DNA of 64,000 nt. Origin: an uncultured Eubacteriales bacterium (GTDB lineage: Bacteria; Bacillota; Clostridia; Peptostreptococcales; Anaerovoracaceae). Positions 40,632 through 49,313 of the stretch are shown piece by piece (the stretch's first letter is position 1; each line of letters opens with the position of its first letter). Under the pieces are notes generated by a model, which ran no database searches, was not told the DNA's origin, and saw only the letters and a list, made by a program, of their open reading frames with translations. Position numbers and translations under genes: made by a program. Where the stretch lies: assembly GCA_900542295.1 (NCBI GenBank), contig UQNJ01000009.1, positions 23,312 to 87,311 on the forward strand, written 5' to 3'.

Positions 40632-41936
40632 ATGGAAGAAAATAAAAAAAGAATATACAGCCGATATTTTAAATTCGGTATGGCGGTTTTTCTGGCAGGA
40701 GTGGGCATTTTACTGTGCTATTATCTGCTGTACAATACTTTGGAAGTCAAACGCTTTTTTCGTGATATAAACGGTATTCTTACACCGTTTTATCTTGGAA
40801 TAATAATGGCATATCTTTTGTGCCCTATATACAACAATGTTTTGCGCATCGTATATAAACGGAACAGAGGCCGCTTCAAGTCGCATTTGAGGGACTACAG
40901 ATTTGCAAGGGTTACGGCGACAATAGTTTCATTTATAGTTCTTGTTGTTGTTCTTGTGGGCTTTTTTATGCTCATAATCCCGGAACTTCTAAACAGTATA
41001 GTAGGTCTGGTAGGTGATATTCCGGTTTATGTTGAAAATGCCATAGACTGGATAGAAAAGACGGTAGTGGAAAACCCTGAACTTGCAGCCCTGCTTGAGG
41101 GAAGGCTGGAGGATGCCGCCCAGTCAGTGCTGCAATGGGGACAGGAAAATGTTATACCGGGTGCAGAAGCATTATTGACGAAGATATCAATAGGAATTGT
41201 CGGCACCTTTGAAGTAATGATAGATTTTCTTGTTTCGCTTATAATATGTATATATGTTCTGAACAGCAAAGAAATTTTTATGGCACAGGCCAAGAAGTTT
41301 ATACTGGCAGTTTTCTCCAGAAAACATGCAACAGAGCTTATGGAGTTTGGCGAATTGTGCAACAGTACATTCGGAGGTTTTATTAACGGAAAAATCATAG
41401 ATTCCATAATAATAGGAATCATATGTTTTGTGGCTATGACTATATTCAAACTGCCGCTTCCCGTTTTGATAAGTGTAGTGGTGGGAATTACGAATATAAT
41501 ACCGTTCTTCGGTCCGTTTATAGGAGCGGTTCCTTCAATAATACTGCTGCTGTTTATAGAGCCTTGGGCAGCTGTAAAATTTGCTGTAATGATCCTTGTG
41601 CTTCAGCAGCTTGATGGTAATGTCATAGGACCTAAGATTCTCGGAAAGACTACAAGACTTGCCAGCTTCTGGGTAATGTTTGCAATTATTGTGGGCGGAG
41701 GAATGTTTGGGTTTGCCGGAATGATTCTGGGAGTGCCTACCATGGCAATACTGTACACATATATGGCAAGATTTATAAACAGGCGGCTTGAGGTAAAAAA
41801 ACTTAACAACAAGACGGAAGTATACGAAAATTTTGCTAAATATAGAATAAATAAGGAGGACATCTTTGGAAAAGATTCGTGCAGACCTATCAGAAAAGAT
41901 AAAGAAAGAGATGCAGAAGGCGGAGATCAGCTTTGA
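40632..41936 (+). CDS. AI-2E family transporter
   Basis: A 434-residue membrane protein with about eight helices. Seen: LTPFYLGIIMAYLLCPIYNNV near residue 50, VVGITNIIPFFGPFIGAVPSIILLL near residue 285, and QQLDGNVIGPKILGKTTRLASFWVMFAIIVGGGMFGFAGMILGVP, the most conserved blocks of this family. Members export AI-2 or other small molecules, and some act as Na+(Li+)/H+ antiporters. The Na+/H+ possibility fits other sodium-related genes here. The polar C-terminal tail (about 50 residues) overlaps the start of murB by 71 bases. Confidence 0.88.
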   Translation: MEENKKRIYSRYFKFGMAVFLAGVGILLCYYLLYNTLEVKRFFRDINGILTPFYLGIIMAYLLCPIYNNVLRIVYKRNRGRFKSHLRDYRFARVTATIVSFIVLVVVLVGFFMLIIPELLNSIVGLVGDIPVYVENAIDWIEKTVVENPELAALLEGRLEDAAQSVLQWGQENVIPGAEALLTKISIGIVGTFEVMIDFLVSLIICIYVLNSKEIFMAQAKKFILAVFSRKHATELMEFGELCNSTFGGFINGKIIDSIIIGIICFVAMTIFKLPLPVLISVVVGITNIIPFFGPFIGAVPSIILLLFIEPWAAVKFAVMILVLQQLDGNVIGPKILGKTTRLASFWVMFAIIVGGGMFGFAGMILGVPTMAILYTYMARFINRRLEVKKLNNKTEVYENFAKYRINKEDIFGKDSCRPIRKDKERDAEGGDQL

Positions 41937-42792
41937 GGAAAAAGTCTCCATGAGCAGATACACATCATTTAAAGCAGGCGGCGAGGCAGCCTTTGTGGCG
42001 GAAGCTGCCAATGAGGAGCAGCTTAAAAGAATTTTGAAAATCACATCGAATTTGGAAATCCCCCATATATTGATAGGAAACGGTTCTAATGTTCTGTTTA
42101 AAGACAGCGGATATGAAGGCATTGTAATAAGACTTTCTCAGGATTTTGCATATGTTAATGTTACTGATGAAGGGAGAGTTGTTTGCGGTGCTGCAATTCT
42201 GCTTTCATCTCTTTCGAGAGAACTGATGAAAAAAGAACTTGCCGGATTTGAGTTTGCAAGCGGAATTCCGGGAAGTCTCGGAGGTGCGCTGTTTATGAAT
42301 GCAGGAGCCTACGGAGGAGAGATGAAACAGGTGGTTGAATCGGTAAGAGCAATCTCAGCCGACGGTTCTTCCGAAAGAATTTTTTCAAATGAAGAGATGA
42401 AATTCGGATACAGGCACAGCGTGCTTTCAGAAAACGGATATATAGCTGTTGAAGCTGTCCTCAATATGGAAAAAGGCAGCGGGGAGAAAATAGCAGAAAG
42501 GATGAAGGAACTATCGGCAAGAAGAAACAGCAAGCAGCCGGTGAATTATCCTTCGGCAGGTAGCACTTTTAAGCGTCCCGAAGGTCATTTTGCAGGAAAG
42601 CTTATTGAAGATGCAGGCCTTAAGGGTGTGTCTGTAGGAGGGGCGGAAGTTTCTTCTCTTCACAGCGGATTTATAATAAATAAAGGCGGAGCGACTGCTA
42701 CAGATATTTTAGATCTCATAACTCTTGTCCGGAACAGAGTCTATGATGAAAGCGGCATAATGCTTGAGCCTGAAGTCAGAATTATAGGATAA
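41866..42792 (+). CDS. murB: UDP-N-acetylmuramate dehydrogenase
   Basis: A 308-residue FAD enzyme that reduces UDP-GlcNAc-enolpyruvate to UDP-MurNAc in peptidoglycan synthesis. Seen: MSRYTSFKAGGEAAFV, ILIGNGSNVLFKDSGYEGIVI (FAD-binding), FEFASGIPGSLGGALFMNAGAYGGEM, YRHSVLSE, and the catalytic-site block YPSAGSTFKRPEGHFAGKLIEDAGLKG. It is the type II form by the absence of the long insert. The TTG start at 41866 has AAGGAGG eight bases upstream and lies inside the end of the transporter gene, so the two are coupled. PHP, rapZ and whiA follow, as in many Clostridia. Confidence 0.95.
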   Translation: MEKIRADLSEKIKKEMQKAEISFEEKVSMSRYTSFKAGGEAAFVAEAANEEQLKRILKITSNLEIPHILIGNGSNVLFKDSGYEGIVIRLSQDFAYVNVTDEGRVVCGAAILLSSLSRELMKKELAGFEFASGIPGSLGGALFMNAGAYGGEMKQVVESVRAISADGSSERIFSNEEMKFGYRHSVLSENGYIAVEAVLNMEKGSGEKIAERMKELSARRNSKQPVNYPSAGSTFKRPEGHFAGKLIEDAGLKGVSVGGAEVSSLHSGFIINKGGATATDILDLITLVRNRVYDESGIMLEPEVRIIG

Positions 42793-42803
42793 GAGGTAAA
42801 ATA

Positions 42804-43547
42804 TTGGAAAAATACTCAGATACGATAAAAAAATACAAAATGATATATGACCACCACACCCATACGGTGTATTCACACGGAAAGGGTTCTATAGAAGATA
42901 ATGTGAGAGTGGCGGCACAAAAGGGCCTGAGAAGCATTGCTGTAACCGATCATGGACCGGGGCATTTGACATATGGAATTTCCATGGATAAGCTTGATGA
43001 GATGAGAGAAGAAATAAAGAGACTTAAAGTATTATATCCCGATGTCGAGATTCTGCTTGGAGTTGAGGCTAATACTTTGAGAAAACCTCCTTACATCGAT
43101 ATCGAAGAAACTTCAAAATTCGATATTCTTCTCGCCGGCTATCATTTCGGAATATTAAAGGCAGGGATGGTTCCGAATTATATCAGCAATCATACGGGAC
43201 TTTTTACAAAAGACTCGTCACTGATGGTGCAAAATACCGATATGATATTGAATGCGCTTTACAACAACAAGATAGATATACTTACGCATCCGGGAGATAA
43301 AGGCCCTTTCGATATACATGATATAGCAAGGGCATGTGAAGATACCGGTACCATGATAGAGATAAATGCAAAGCATAAGCATCTGACTGTTGAAGAAATA
43401 AAAACAGCTTCAAAATTTGATTTGAATTTTGTTATAGGCAGCGATGCGCATATGCCGGAAAGAGTGGGAGAATTTGAAGAACCTCTGGCAAGAGCTCTTG
43501 AGGCAGGACTGGATCCGGAACGAATAGTGAATATTGAAAAAATATAG
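42804..43547 (+). CDS. PHP-domain phosphohydrolase (YcdX/histidinol-phosphatase-like)
   Basis: A 247-residue protein starting with TTG (AGAGGTAAAATA just upstream). Seen: DHHTHTVYSHGKGSIEDNV (first metal block), AVTDHGPGHLTYGI, LLGVEANTL, DILLAGYHFG, ILTHPGDKG, and FVIGSDAHMPERVGEFE, giving all histidine and aspartate ligands of the trinuclear metal site. The substrate is unknown; relatives are phosphatases or phosphodiesterases. A gene of this family between murB and rapZ is a recurrent arrangement in Clostridia. Confidence 0.88.
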   Translation: MEKYSDTIKKYKMIYDHHTHTVYSHGKGSIEDNVRVAAQKGLRSIAVTDHGPGHLTYGISMDKLDEMREEIKRLKVLYPDVEILLGVEANTLRKPPYIDIEETSKFDILLAGYHFGILKAGMVPNYISNHTGLFTKDSSLMVQNTDMILNALYNNKIDILTHPGDKGPFDIHDIARACEDTGTMIEINAKHKHLTVEEIKTASKFDLNFVIGSDAHMPERVGEFEEPLARALEAGLDPERIVNIEKI

Positions 43548-43585
43548 TCTGAATTACAACGCAATATGCAGGAAAGAGGAAAAGT

Positions 43586-44437
43586 ATGGAAGTCGTAATT
43601 ATTACAGGCCTTTCGGGTGCAGGAAAGACTAAGGCGGCAGACTGGTTTGAAGATAAAGGATATTACTGTATAGATAATATGCCGCCTGCACTGATAAAAA
43701 ACTTCATAGATTTGGCAATGACCGGTAAAAAGAAAATTTCAAAGGCTGCTTTTGTGGTGGATATAAGGGGAGGCCAGTTTTTTGGGGATTTAAAAGAAGT
43801 TATTGCGGCACTCAAGGATGACATAAATGTTGATTTTAAGATTTTATTTATAGAGGCTTCGGATGAAACTCTTATACGGCGTTTCAACGAGACAAGGAGA
43901 AGCCATCCTCTTTCGGACAGTGTTATAACAAAGTCTACAATCGAGTTTGAGCGGGAACAGCTGTCGGAGCTTAGAGTTATTGCCGACTATGTAATAGATA
44001 CTTCTTCACTTAAAGTAGCCGAGATGAATTCAGAACTTGATAAGGTTTTCGGCAGCAAGACTAAAAAGCAGACTTTTGTCATAAATTTTATGTCATTTGG
44101 ATATAAGCACGGTATACCTACAGAAGCAGATTGGGTAATAGATGTGAGATTCATACCAAACCCATATTATGTTTCCAGTCTTAAAAAGCTGACAGGCAAC
44201 AATAAGAAAGTGGCGCAGTATGTTATGAAGCAGGATATTACAAAAGAGTTTGCAAACCGTTTAAAAGAAATAATAATAAAATTGGTGCCATGCTATATAA
44301 AAGAGGGCAAGTACAGTCTTACCATAGCTTTCGGATGTACAGGGGGACAGCATCGCTCGGTAACTCTTGCAAATGAGTTTTATAAGTTTTTCACTGCCGA
44401 GGGATGGAGGGTAACACTTGAACATCGAGAATTATAA
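43586..44437 (+). CDS. rapZ: RNase adapter RapZ / YvcJ-type nucleotide-binding protein
   Basis: A 283-residue P-loop protein. Seen: Walker A VVIITGLSGAGKTKAADWFEDKGYYCIDNMPPALI at the N-terminus, VVDIRGGQFFGDL, RRFNETRRSHPLS, and the C-terminal block FGYKHGIPTEADWVIDVRFIPNPYYV followed by LTIAFGCTGGQHRSVTLAN. These are diagnostic for RapZ. In E. coli the protein guides the small RNA GlmZ to RNase E; in Firmicutes it is linked to competence and cell-wall precursor signalling and binds nucleotides. The next gene is kce, where yvcK (glmR) is normally found. Confidence 0.95.
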   Translation: MEVVIITGLSGAGKTKAADWFEDKGYYCIDNMPPALIKNFIDLAMTGKKKISKAAFVVDIRGGQFFGDLKEVIAALKDDINVDFKILFIEASDETLIRRFNETRRSHPLSDSVITKSTIEFEREQLSELRVIADYVIDTSSLKVAEMNSELDKVFGSKTKKQTFVINFMSFGYKHGIPTEADWVIDVRFIPNPYYVSSLKKLTGNNKKVAQYVMKQDITKEFANRLKEIIIKLVPCYIKEGKYSLTIAFGCTGGQHRSVTLANEFYKFFTAEGWRVTLEHREL

Positions 44438-44446
44438 TGATATAAT
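44418..44446 (+). promoter_or_regulatory. Promoter of kce
   Basis: TTGAAC (44418-44423), 17-base spacer, TATAAT (44441-44446). It lies in the last codons of rapZ and just past them, so kce can be transcribed by itself. Confidence 0.75.
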
Positions 44447-44487
44447 AATATAAGCTAATAATTCTTTTATGAATAAAGGAGATAAAA

Positions 44488-45318
44488 ATGGAAAAATTGA
44501 TCATCAGCGCATGTATTTGCGGCGCAGAAGTAACAAAGGAACAGAACCCGAATGTACCTTACACTGTAGAAGAAATCGTAAGAGAAGCAAAATCTGCTTA
44601 TGATGCGGGAGCATCTCTTATTCATCTTCATGTAAGATGGGACGACGGAACTCCTACTCAGGACAAGGGCAGATTCCAGGAGTGCATAGATGCCATAAGA
44701 AAAGAATGTCCTGATGCTATCATCCAGCCTTCAACAGGCGGAGCAGTAGGCATGACAGACTTGGAAAGATTACAGTCGACAGAAGTGGTTCCTACTCCTG
44801 AAATGGCAACTCTGGACTGCGGAACATGCAACTTCGGCGGAGATGAAATTTTCATCAATACTGACAATACTATAGTGAATTTTGCAAAGATTATGCAGGA
44901 AAGAGGCATCAAGCCTGAATGTGAAGTATTCGACAAGGGTATGATTGATACAGCAATGAAAACCGCTTACAAGAAAGGATACCTCACTAAGCCTATTCAC
45001 TGGGATTTCGTATTGGGCGTACAGATGACTGCTACAATCAGAGACCTGGTTTATATGGTAGAATCCATTCCTGAAGGCTCAACATGGACTGCAACCGGTC
45101 TTGGAAAGAACGCATGGCATATCGCAGCTGCTACAATCAGCTTAGGCGGACATGTAAGAGTTGGATTTGAAGATAACCTTTACATGGAAAAGGGAGTTCT
45201 TGCAGAATCTAACGGTCAGATGGTAGCTAAGGTTGTAGAACTGGCCAAGATGTTGGGAAGAGAAGTTGCAACTCCTGCGGAAGCAAGAGAAATTTTAGGA
45301 CTTGCACCTCTTAAATAG
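44488..45318 (+). CDS. kce: 3-keto-5-aminohexanoate cleavage enzyme (BKACE family, DUF849)
   Basis: A 276-residue TIM-barrel enzyme of the beta-keto acid cleavage family. Seen: ASLIHLHVRWDDGTPTQDKGRFQ with the two metal-binding histidines near residues 48 and 50, QPSTGGAVGMTDLERLQ, MATLDCGTCNFGGDEIFINT, and a late Glu in VRVGFEDNLYMEKGVLAESNGQMV that completes the zinc site. The best-known member takes 3-keto-5-aminohexanoate and acetyl-CoA to 3-aminobutyryl-CoA and acetoacetate in lysine fermentation; other members act on related beta-keto acids. ATC, TTC and AAC codons are more frequent here than in neighbours, which suggests high expression. It has its own promoter and terminator, and no other lysine-pathway gene is in the window. 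Confidence 0.88.
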   Translation: MEKLIISACICGAEVTKEQNPNVPYTVEEIVREAKSAYDAGASLIHLHVRWDDGTPTQDKGRFQECIDAIRKECPDAIIQPSTGGAVGMTDLERLQSTEVVPTPEMATLDCGTCNFGGDEIFINTDNTIVNFAKIMQERGIKPECEVFDKGMIDTAMKTAYKKGYLTKPIHWDFVLGVQMTATIRDLVYMVESIPEGSTWTATGLGKNAWHIAAATISLGGHVRVGFEDNLYMEKGVLAESNGQMVAKVVELAKMLGREVATPAEAREILGLAPLK

Positions 45319-45340
45319 CTTACAGTACTTATATAAGATT

Positions 45341-45374
45341 GTCGCCGGCAGAATATTGATGCCGGCGGCTTTTT
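45341..45374 (+). terminator. Terminator of kce
   Basis: GCCGGCA (45344-45350) pairs with TGCCGGC (45360-45366), followed by five T residues. Confidence 0.85.
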
Positions 45375-45423
45375 AATATATAATAAAATCAAAAAATGCT
45401 GATATTCTGTATAAGGAGAAAAT

Positions 45424-46365
45424 ATGTCTTTTGCGTCAGAAGTTAAAAATGAATTATCAAGAGTTGAAACAGAGAAAAAGTGCTGTCAGCTTGCAGAAAT
45501 AGCAGGGTTTTTAAGAGTTTCCGGAAGCATAGGCCTTGCCGGACTCGGAAAGTTTAAAATAATAGTAACATCGGAAAATCCCGCAGTTATAAGGCACTAC
45601 AAAAAACTGCTGCACGACTATTTTGATGTTGAGACTAATTTAGAGGTCGGAGAGTCATCATCAGTCGGTAAAAAAAGAGCATACAAGATTACAATAGATG
45701 CCGACAACAGAAGCGAGCAGATATTGAGGGAAACAGGAATACTTCTTGTAAGAGAGGGAAACAATTATATATCCGACGGAATTTATGACGGAATAGTAAG
45801 AAGTAAGTGCTGCAAAAGAGCGTATTTAAGAGGAATCTTTATGGGAGCCGGAACCATGAGTGATCCGGAGAAATCTTATCATCTTGAAATAGTATGCGGA
45901 ACTGAGACTCTTTCTCATGACCTGAAAAAATTAATAAATTCATTTGTTGATTTACAGGCAAGGGAGTTTAAGAGAGGTAAAAATTTCGTAGTTTATATGA
46001 AAAAGGCTGATTATGTTGCAGATATGCTGGGCATAGTAGGAGCGGACACTCATTCGTTGGTTATAGAAAACACTCTTGTTGAAAAGTCAGTAAAAAATGA
46101 AGCGAACAGGATGGCGAACTGCGACAATGCCAATACTGACAGGATGGTTGCAGCTGCTATGAAACAAATTATGGCAGTTGAAAAGATTGAAGAAAAAAAG
46201 AGTCTTTCGTGGCTTCCCGAGAAGCTTAGAGAAGTGGCATTGCTCAGAAAAGAGCATCCGGATATATCAATAAAAGAATTAGGCGAAATGTGTGACCCTC
46301 CTTTAAAAAAATCGGGAATTAACAGTCGCCTTAAAAAAATTGAAGAGATAGCATCTAAACTTTAA
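45424..46365 (+). CDS. whiA: Sporulation/division regulator WhiA
   Basis: A 313-residue protein with the LAGLIDADG-like N-terminal fold and a C-terminal helix-turn-helix. Seen: MSFASEVKNELSRVE, CCQLAEIAGFLRVSGSIGL, KRAYLRGIFMGAGTMSDPEKSYHLEIV, the linker with NRMANCDNANTDRMVAAAMKQI, and the DNA-binding LREVALLRKEHPDISIKELGEMCDPPLKKSGINSRLKKIEEIA. In actinomycetes it activates sporulation septation; in Firmicutes it affects division and is nearly always next to rapZ and yvcK. AAGGAG lies nine bases before the ATG. Here it is separated from rapZ by kce with its terminator, so it likely has its own promoter. Confidence 0.95.
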   Translation: MSFASEVKNELSRVETEKKCCQLAEIAGFLRVSGSIGLAGLGKFKIIVTSENPAVIRHYKKLLHDYFDVETNLEVGESSSVGKKRAYKITIDADNRSEQILRETGILLVREGNNYISDGIYDGIVRSKCCKRAYLRGIFMGAGTMSDPEKSYHLEIVCGTETLSHDLKKLINSFVDLQAREFKRGKNFVVYMKKADYVADMLGIVGADTHSLVIENTLVEKSVKNEANRMANCDNANTDRMVAAAMKQIMAVEKIEEKKSLSWLPEKLREVALLRKEHPDISIKELGEMCDPPLKKSGINSRLKKIEEIASKL

Positions 46366-46399
46366 AAACCTGTACAAACTAATCAATGTACAGGTTTTT
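46364..46399 (+). terminator. Terminator of whiA
   Basis: AAAAACCTGTACA (46364-46376) pairs with TGTACAGGTTTTT (46387-46399); the hairpin overlaps the whiA stop codon. Confidence 0.88.
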
Positions 46400-46527
46400 G
46401 CGAAAGTAAAGACATCTTATAAAAAAATATATATGAGTATTTGACAAAATTTTGATTTTCTGAGATATTTTGTGGTAAATTTAGAATAAGGGGAAAATTT
46501 TTATTTTGGAAAAAAGGAGGCGAGAGG

Positions 46528-46854
46528 TTGTTTACAGAAGAGTTGAAACTTATCAAAGAAGCCGAAGAACAAGCCGACAAAATGCGAAAGAAAGCTAAGA
46601 TTGCGGCAAAGAATTCTACGGAAGAGACCGATGAAAGAGCCAATCAAATGATAGAAGAAGCTTTTTCCAAAGAAAAAGAACAATGTCAGGCTTTGATTAA
46701 AGACGGGCAGAAAATAGCAGACGAGCTTTATCGTAAGACTATTGAAACTGCACAAGCCCTTTCCAGAGAGATTGATGCATCTGCCTGTAAAAAACAAAAC
46801 GAAGCAATAAGATTTATTGCGGAAAGGATAGTGGATTCAAGTGTCGATTGTTAA
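46528..46854 (+). CDS. V/A-type ATP synthase subunit H (peripheral stalk)
   Basis: A 108-residue, highly charged protein, nearly all coiled coil (LIKEAEEQADKMRKKAKIAAKNSTEETDERANQMIEEAF), matching the small stalk subunit named H in archaeal and F in Enterococcus nomenclature. It dimerises with subunit E to make the peripheral stalk linking the head to subunit I. It starts with TTG, preceded by AAAGGAGG eight bases upstream, and is the first gene of a nine-gene ATPase operon. It overlaps the subunit I gene. Confidence 0.85.
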   Translation: MFTEELKLIKEAEEQADKMRKKAKIAAKNSTEETDERANQMIEEAFSKEKEQCQALIKDGQKIADELYRKTIETAQALSREIDASACKKQNEAIRFIAERIVDSSVDC

Positions 46855-48811
46855 AATGCAAAAAATTGCAGTAATAGGCCTTGAAAAACAAAAAGAATCC
46901 ATAATGTCCAAGCTGATGGATTTCGGAGCCATAGAGCTTGTAAGCCAGAAAAGTAAACTTTCGGATAAAGACTTAGGCTCTATAGTCACATTGGATGACA
47001 GTCACGCAAAAGCTGCAGCTCTCGATGCAAAACTCAGCATGGCTGAAGCAGCTTTGAATTTTCTTAAAAAATATGATCCTGCAAAAGAACCGCTTTTTAC
47101 CACAAGAAGAGTTATGAAAGCAGACGCCGCAAGGAACATAGACAGAGAAAAGGCAGAAGAGGACATTAGTTCGGTTTTGAAACTGGAAGAACATCTTAAA
47201 GATGTTAACGACAGGAAGAATAAGCTGGAACAGGAAGAGATTCTTATAACACCGTGGCTCGAATATGCGATGCCCCTCGAGATGATAAAAACACCTAAGA
47301 CCATCATTCACGAAGGAATCGTTCCGGCAACGGTTGACAGACAGGAGCTTATGAATGACCTTGAAGTTTTCGGAGGAATAGTTGCAAAGCTTGTACATTC
47401 CGATAAAGATATGAACTATATCGCATTCATATGCCTTATCAGTCAGGAACAACAAATCTTGGCGTTACTGAAACAAAAAGGATTTTCTGAAGTTTACTTC
47501 AGGGGGTTAAAGGGAACTGCAAAGGAAAATCTGAAGAGAATCAAAAAGGAAAAGGAAGTACTCGATGAGGAAATAAGAGAAATCGAACAAGAAGCATCGA
47601 GGATGGCTATGCTCAGGCAATCAATTGAAAATTACCGTGACATGACAGCCATAGATTCTGAAAAAGAAAAAATAAAAAACAAACTGCTTAGAACAAAGAA
47701 AACATTTTACCTTGAAGGTTGGATACCTGAGCGGCTTACAGAAAAGGCAGGAAAGCTTCTCGAAGGCATGAACTGCTGCTATGAGTTTGCAGATGCAGAG
47801 GAAGGCGAAGAAGTACCTGTGCTGCTTGATAACAAAAATTTCTTTGTACCTTATGAGGCAATCACCGAAATGTATTCATTGCCTGATTACAGAGGCTTTG
47901 ACCCGACAAGCATATTTGCATTGTTTTATGCCGTGTTTTTCGGAATAATGCTCAGTGATGCAGGCTATGGAATAATCATGGCGGTTGGATGCTTTACGGT
48001 TCTCAGGAAATTTAACCTTGAGGGTAACACATACAAGATGGTAAAACTATTCTTCTATTGCGGAATTTCCACAACGATATGGGGAGCGCTTTTCGGAGGA
48101 TGGTTCGGAGACATAGTTGCGGTATTTACCAGAACATTCCTTGGAACAGAAATAGCCATAGCGCCTATCTGGTTCAACCCGCTTGATGATCCTATGAAGA
48201 TGCTCATTTTCTCTTTGATACTGGGCATAATCCATCTGTTTACGGGAATGGCTATAAAGGCTTATATGCAGATCAAAGAAGGTCATTGGTTTGATGCTGT
48301 TTGCGACGAAGGCCTTTGGTACATTACTATAATCGGCTTTATAGCATGGCTTGGCGGAGGAATGGTACTTCCCGCAGCAGCGGCCGTAGGTAAATGGATG
48401 ACTATTATTGGAGCAGCAGGACTGCTTCTTACAGGAGGCCGCCATAACAAAGGCTTCGGCAAAGTAACGGGAGGACTGAGCAACATATACAATATAACAA
48501 GTTATATGTCGGATATTCTTTCCTATGCAAGGCTGCTGGCCTTAGGACTGGCTACAGGAGTAATTGCGCAGGTAGTCAATACTCTGGGCTCGCTGTTCGG
48601 AGGAGGAATAGGAGGGCTGATTGCCCTTGTAATAATTTTCCTGCTTGGACATACGCTAAACTTAGCTATAAATGTATTGGGAGCTTTTATACATTCAAGC
48701 AGACTGCAATATGTTGAATTCTTCGGAAAGTTTTATGAGGACGGCGGCGAACCGTTTGATCCTTTCCGCAAGAAAACAAAGTATATAAAGATAGAGCAAG
48801 AGGAGGAATAG
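46841..48811 (+). CDS. ntpI: V/A-type ATP synthase subunit I (membrane stator)
   Basis: A 656-residue protein. Residues 1-340 are cytoplasmic and mostly helical; residues 345-640 hold about seven or eight membrane helices. Seen: MSIVKMQKIAVIGLEKQKE, the usual opening, which supports GTG 46841 over ATG 46856. The conserved helix ITSYMSDILSYARLLALGLATGVIAQVVN contains the essential Arg that faces the rotor ring. It forms the ion half-channels and anchors the stalks. The ion carried is set mainly by subunit K, whose residues point to Na+. Confidence 0.93.
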   Translation: MSIVKMQKIAVIGLEKQKESIMSKLMDFGAIELVSQKSKLSDKDLGSIVTLDDSHAKAAALDAKLSMAEAALNFLKKYDPAKEPLFTTRRVMKADAARNIDREKAEEDISSVLKLEEHLKDVNDRKNKLEQEEILITPWLEYAMPLEMIKTPKTIIHEGIVPATVDRQELMNDLEVFGGIVAKLVHSDKDMNYIAFICLISQEQQILALLKQKGFSEVYFRGLKGTAKENLKRIKKEKEVLDEEIREIEQEASRMAMLRQSIENYRDMTAIDSEKEKIKNKLLRTKKTFYLEGWIPERLTEKAGKLLEGMNCCYEFADAEEGEEVPVLLDNKNFFVPYEAITEMYSLPDYRGFDPTSIFALFYAVFFGIMLSDAGYGIIMAVGCFTVLRKFNLEGNTYKMVKLFFYCGISTTIWGALFGGWFGDIVAVFTRTFLGTEIAIAPIWFNPLDDPMKMLIFSLILGIIHLFTGMAIKAYMQIKEGHWFDAVCDEGLWYITIIGFIAWLGGGMVLPAAAAVGKWMTIIGAAGLLLTGGRHNKGFGKVTGGLSNIYNITSYMSDILSYARLLALGLATGVIAQVVNTLGSLFGGGIGGLIALVIIFLLGHTLNLAINVLGAFIHSSRLQYVEFFGKFYEDGGEPFDPFRKKTKYIKIEQEEE

Positions 48812-48814
48812 AAA

Positions 48815-49291
48815 ATGAATATGATAGACGGCAACACATTGGCTATTTTGGGAGCAGCAATAGCAGCTCTGGCAGGAATAGGAAGCGCCATGGGTGTAGG
48901 TATAGCTGGACAAGCAGCGTCGGCAGTATTGGCAGAGGATCCGAAAAAGTTCGGTAAGACCATAATATTGCAGGCTCTCCCGGGAACACAGGGTATATAT
49001 GGCCTGATTATTGCGTTTCTCATCATGATTAAAATAGGTTTGTTAGGCGGAAACATGATAGATCTTACCATGGCGCAGGGAGCTTATTTCTTGGTAGCAG
49101 GTATTCCTATCGGCCTGGTTGGAATCTGGTCGGGAATTGCACAGGGAAAAGCGGCGGCAGCAGCTCTTCAGCTCACAGCAAAGAGACCGGATCAAATGGT
49201 AAAAGGTATCATATATACCGCTATGGTAGAAACATACGCTATCTTTGCACTGCTTGTTTCAGTACTGATTTGGCTGAGAATACCGGTATAA
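48815..49291 (+). CDS. ntpK: V/A-type ATP synthase subunit K (rotor ring), predicted Na+ type
   Basis: A 158-residue proteolipid with four membrane helices (two hairpins). Seen: Leu55, Thr58 and Gln59 in LQALPGTQGIYG, Gln110 in GIAQGKAAAA, and Glu139 in MVETYAIF. These correspond to the Na+ ligands L61, T64, Q65, Q110 and E139 of Enterococcus hirae NtpK. Only the second hairpin carries the carboxylate, giving a V-type ring with one ion site per four helices. I infer Na+ translocation rather than H+. GGAGGAATAG precedes the ATG. Confidence 0.94.
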   Translation: MNMIDGNTLAILGAAIAALAGIGSAMGVGIAGQAASAVLAEDPKKFGKTIILQALPGTQGIYGLIIAFLIMIKIGLLGGNMIDLTMAQGAYFLVAGIPIGLVGIWSGIAQGKAAAAALQLTAKRPDQMVKGIIYTAMVETYAIFALLVSVLIWLRIPV

Positions 49292-49313
49292 GAACCTTTG
49301 AGAGGTGAAAACC

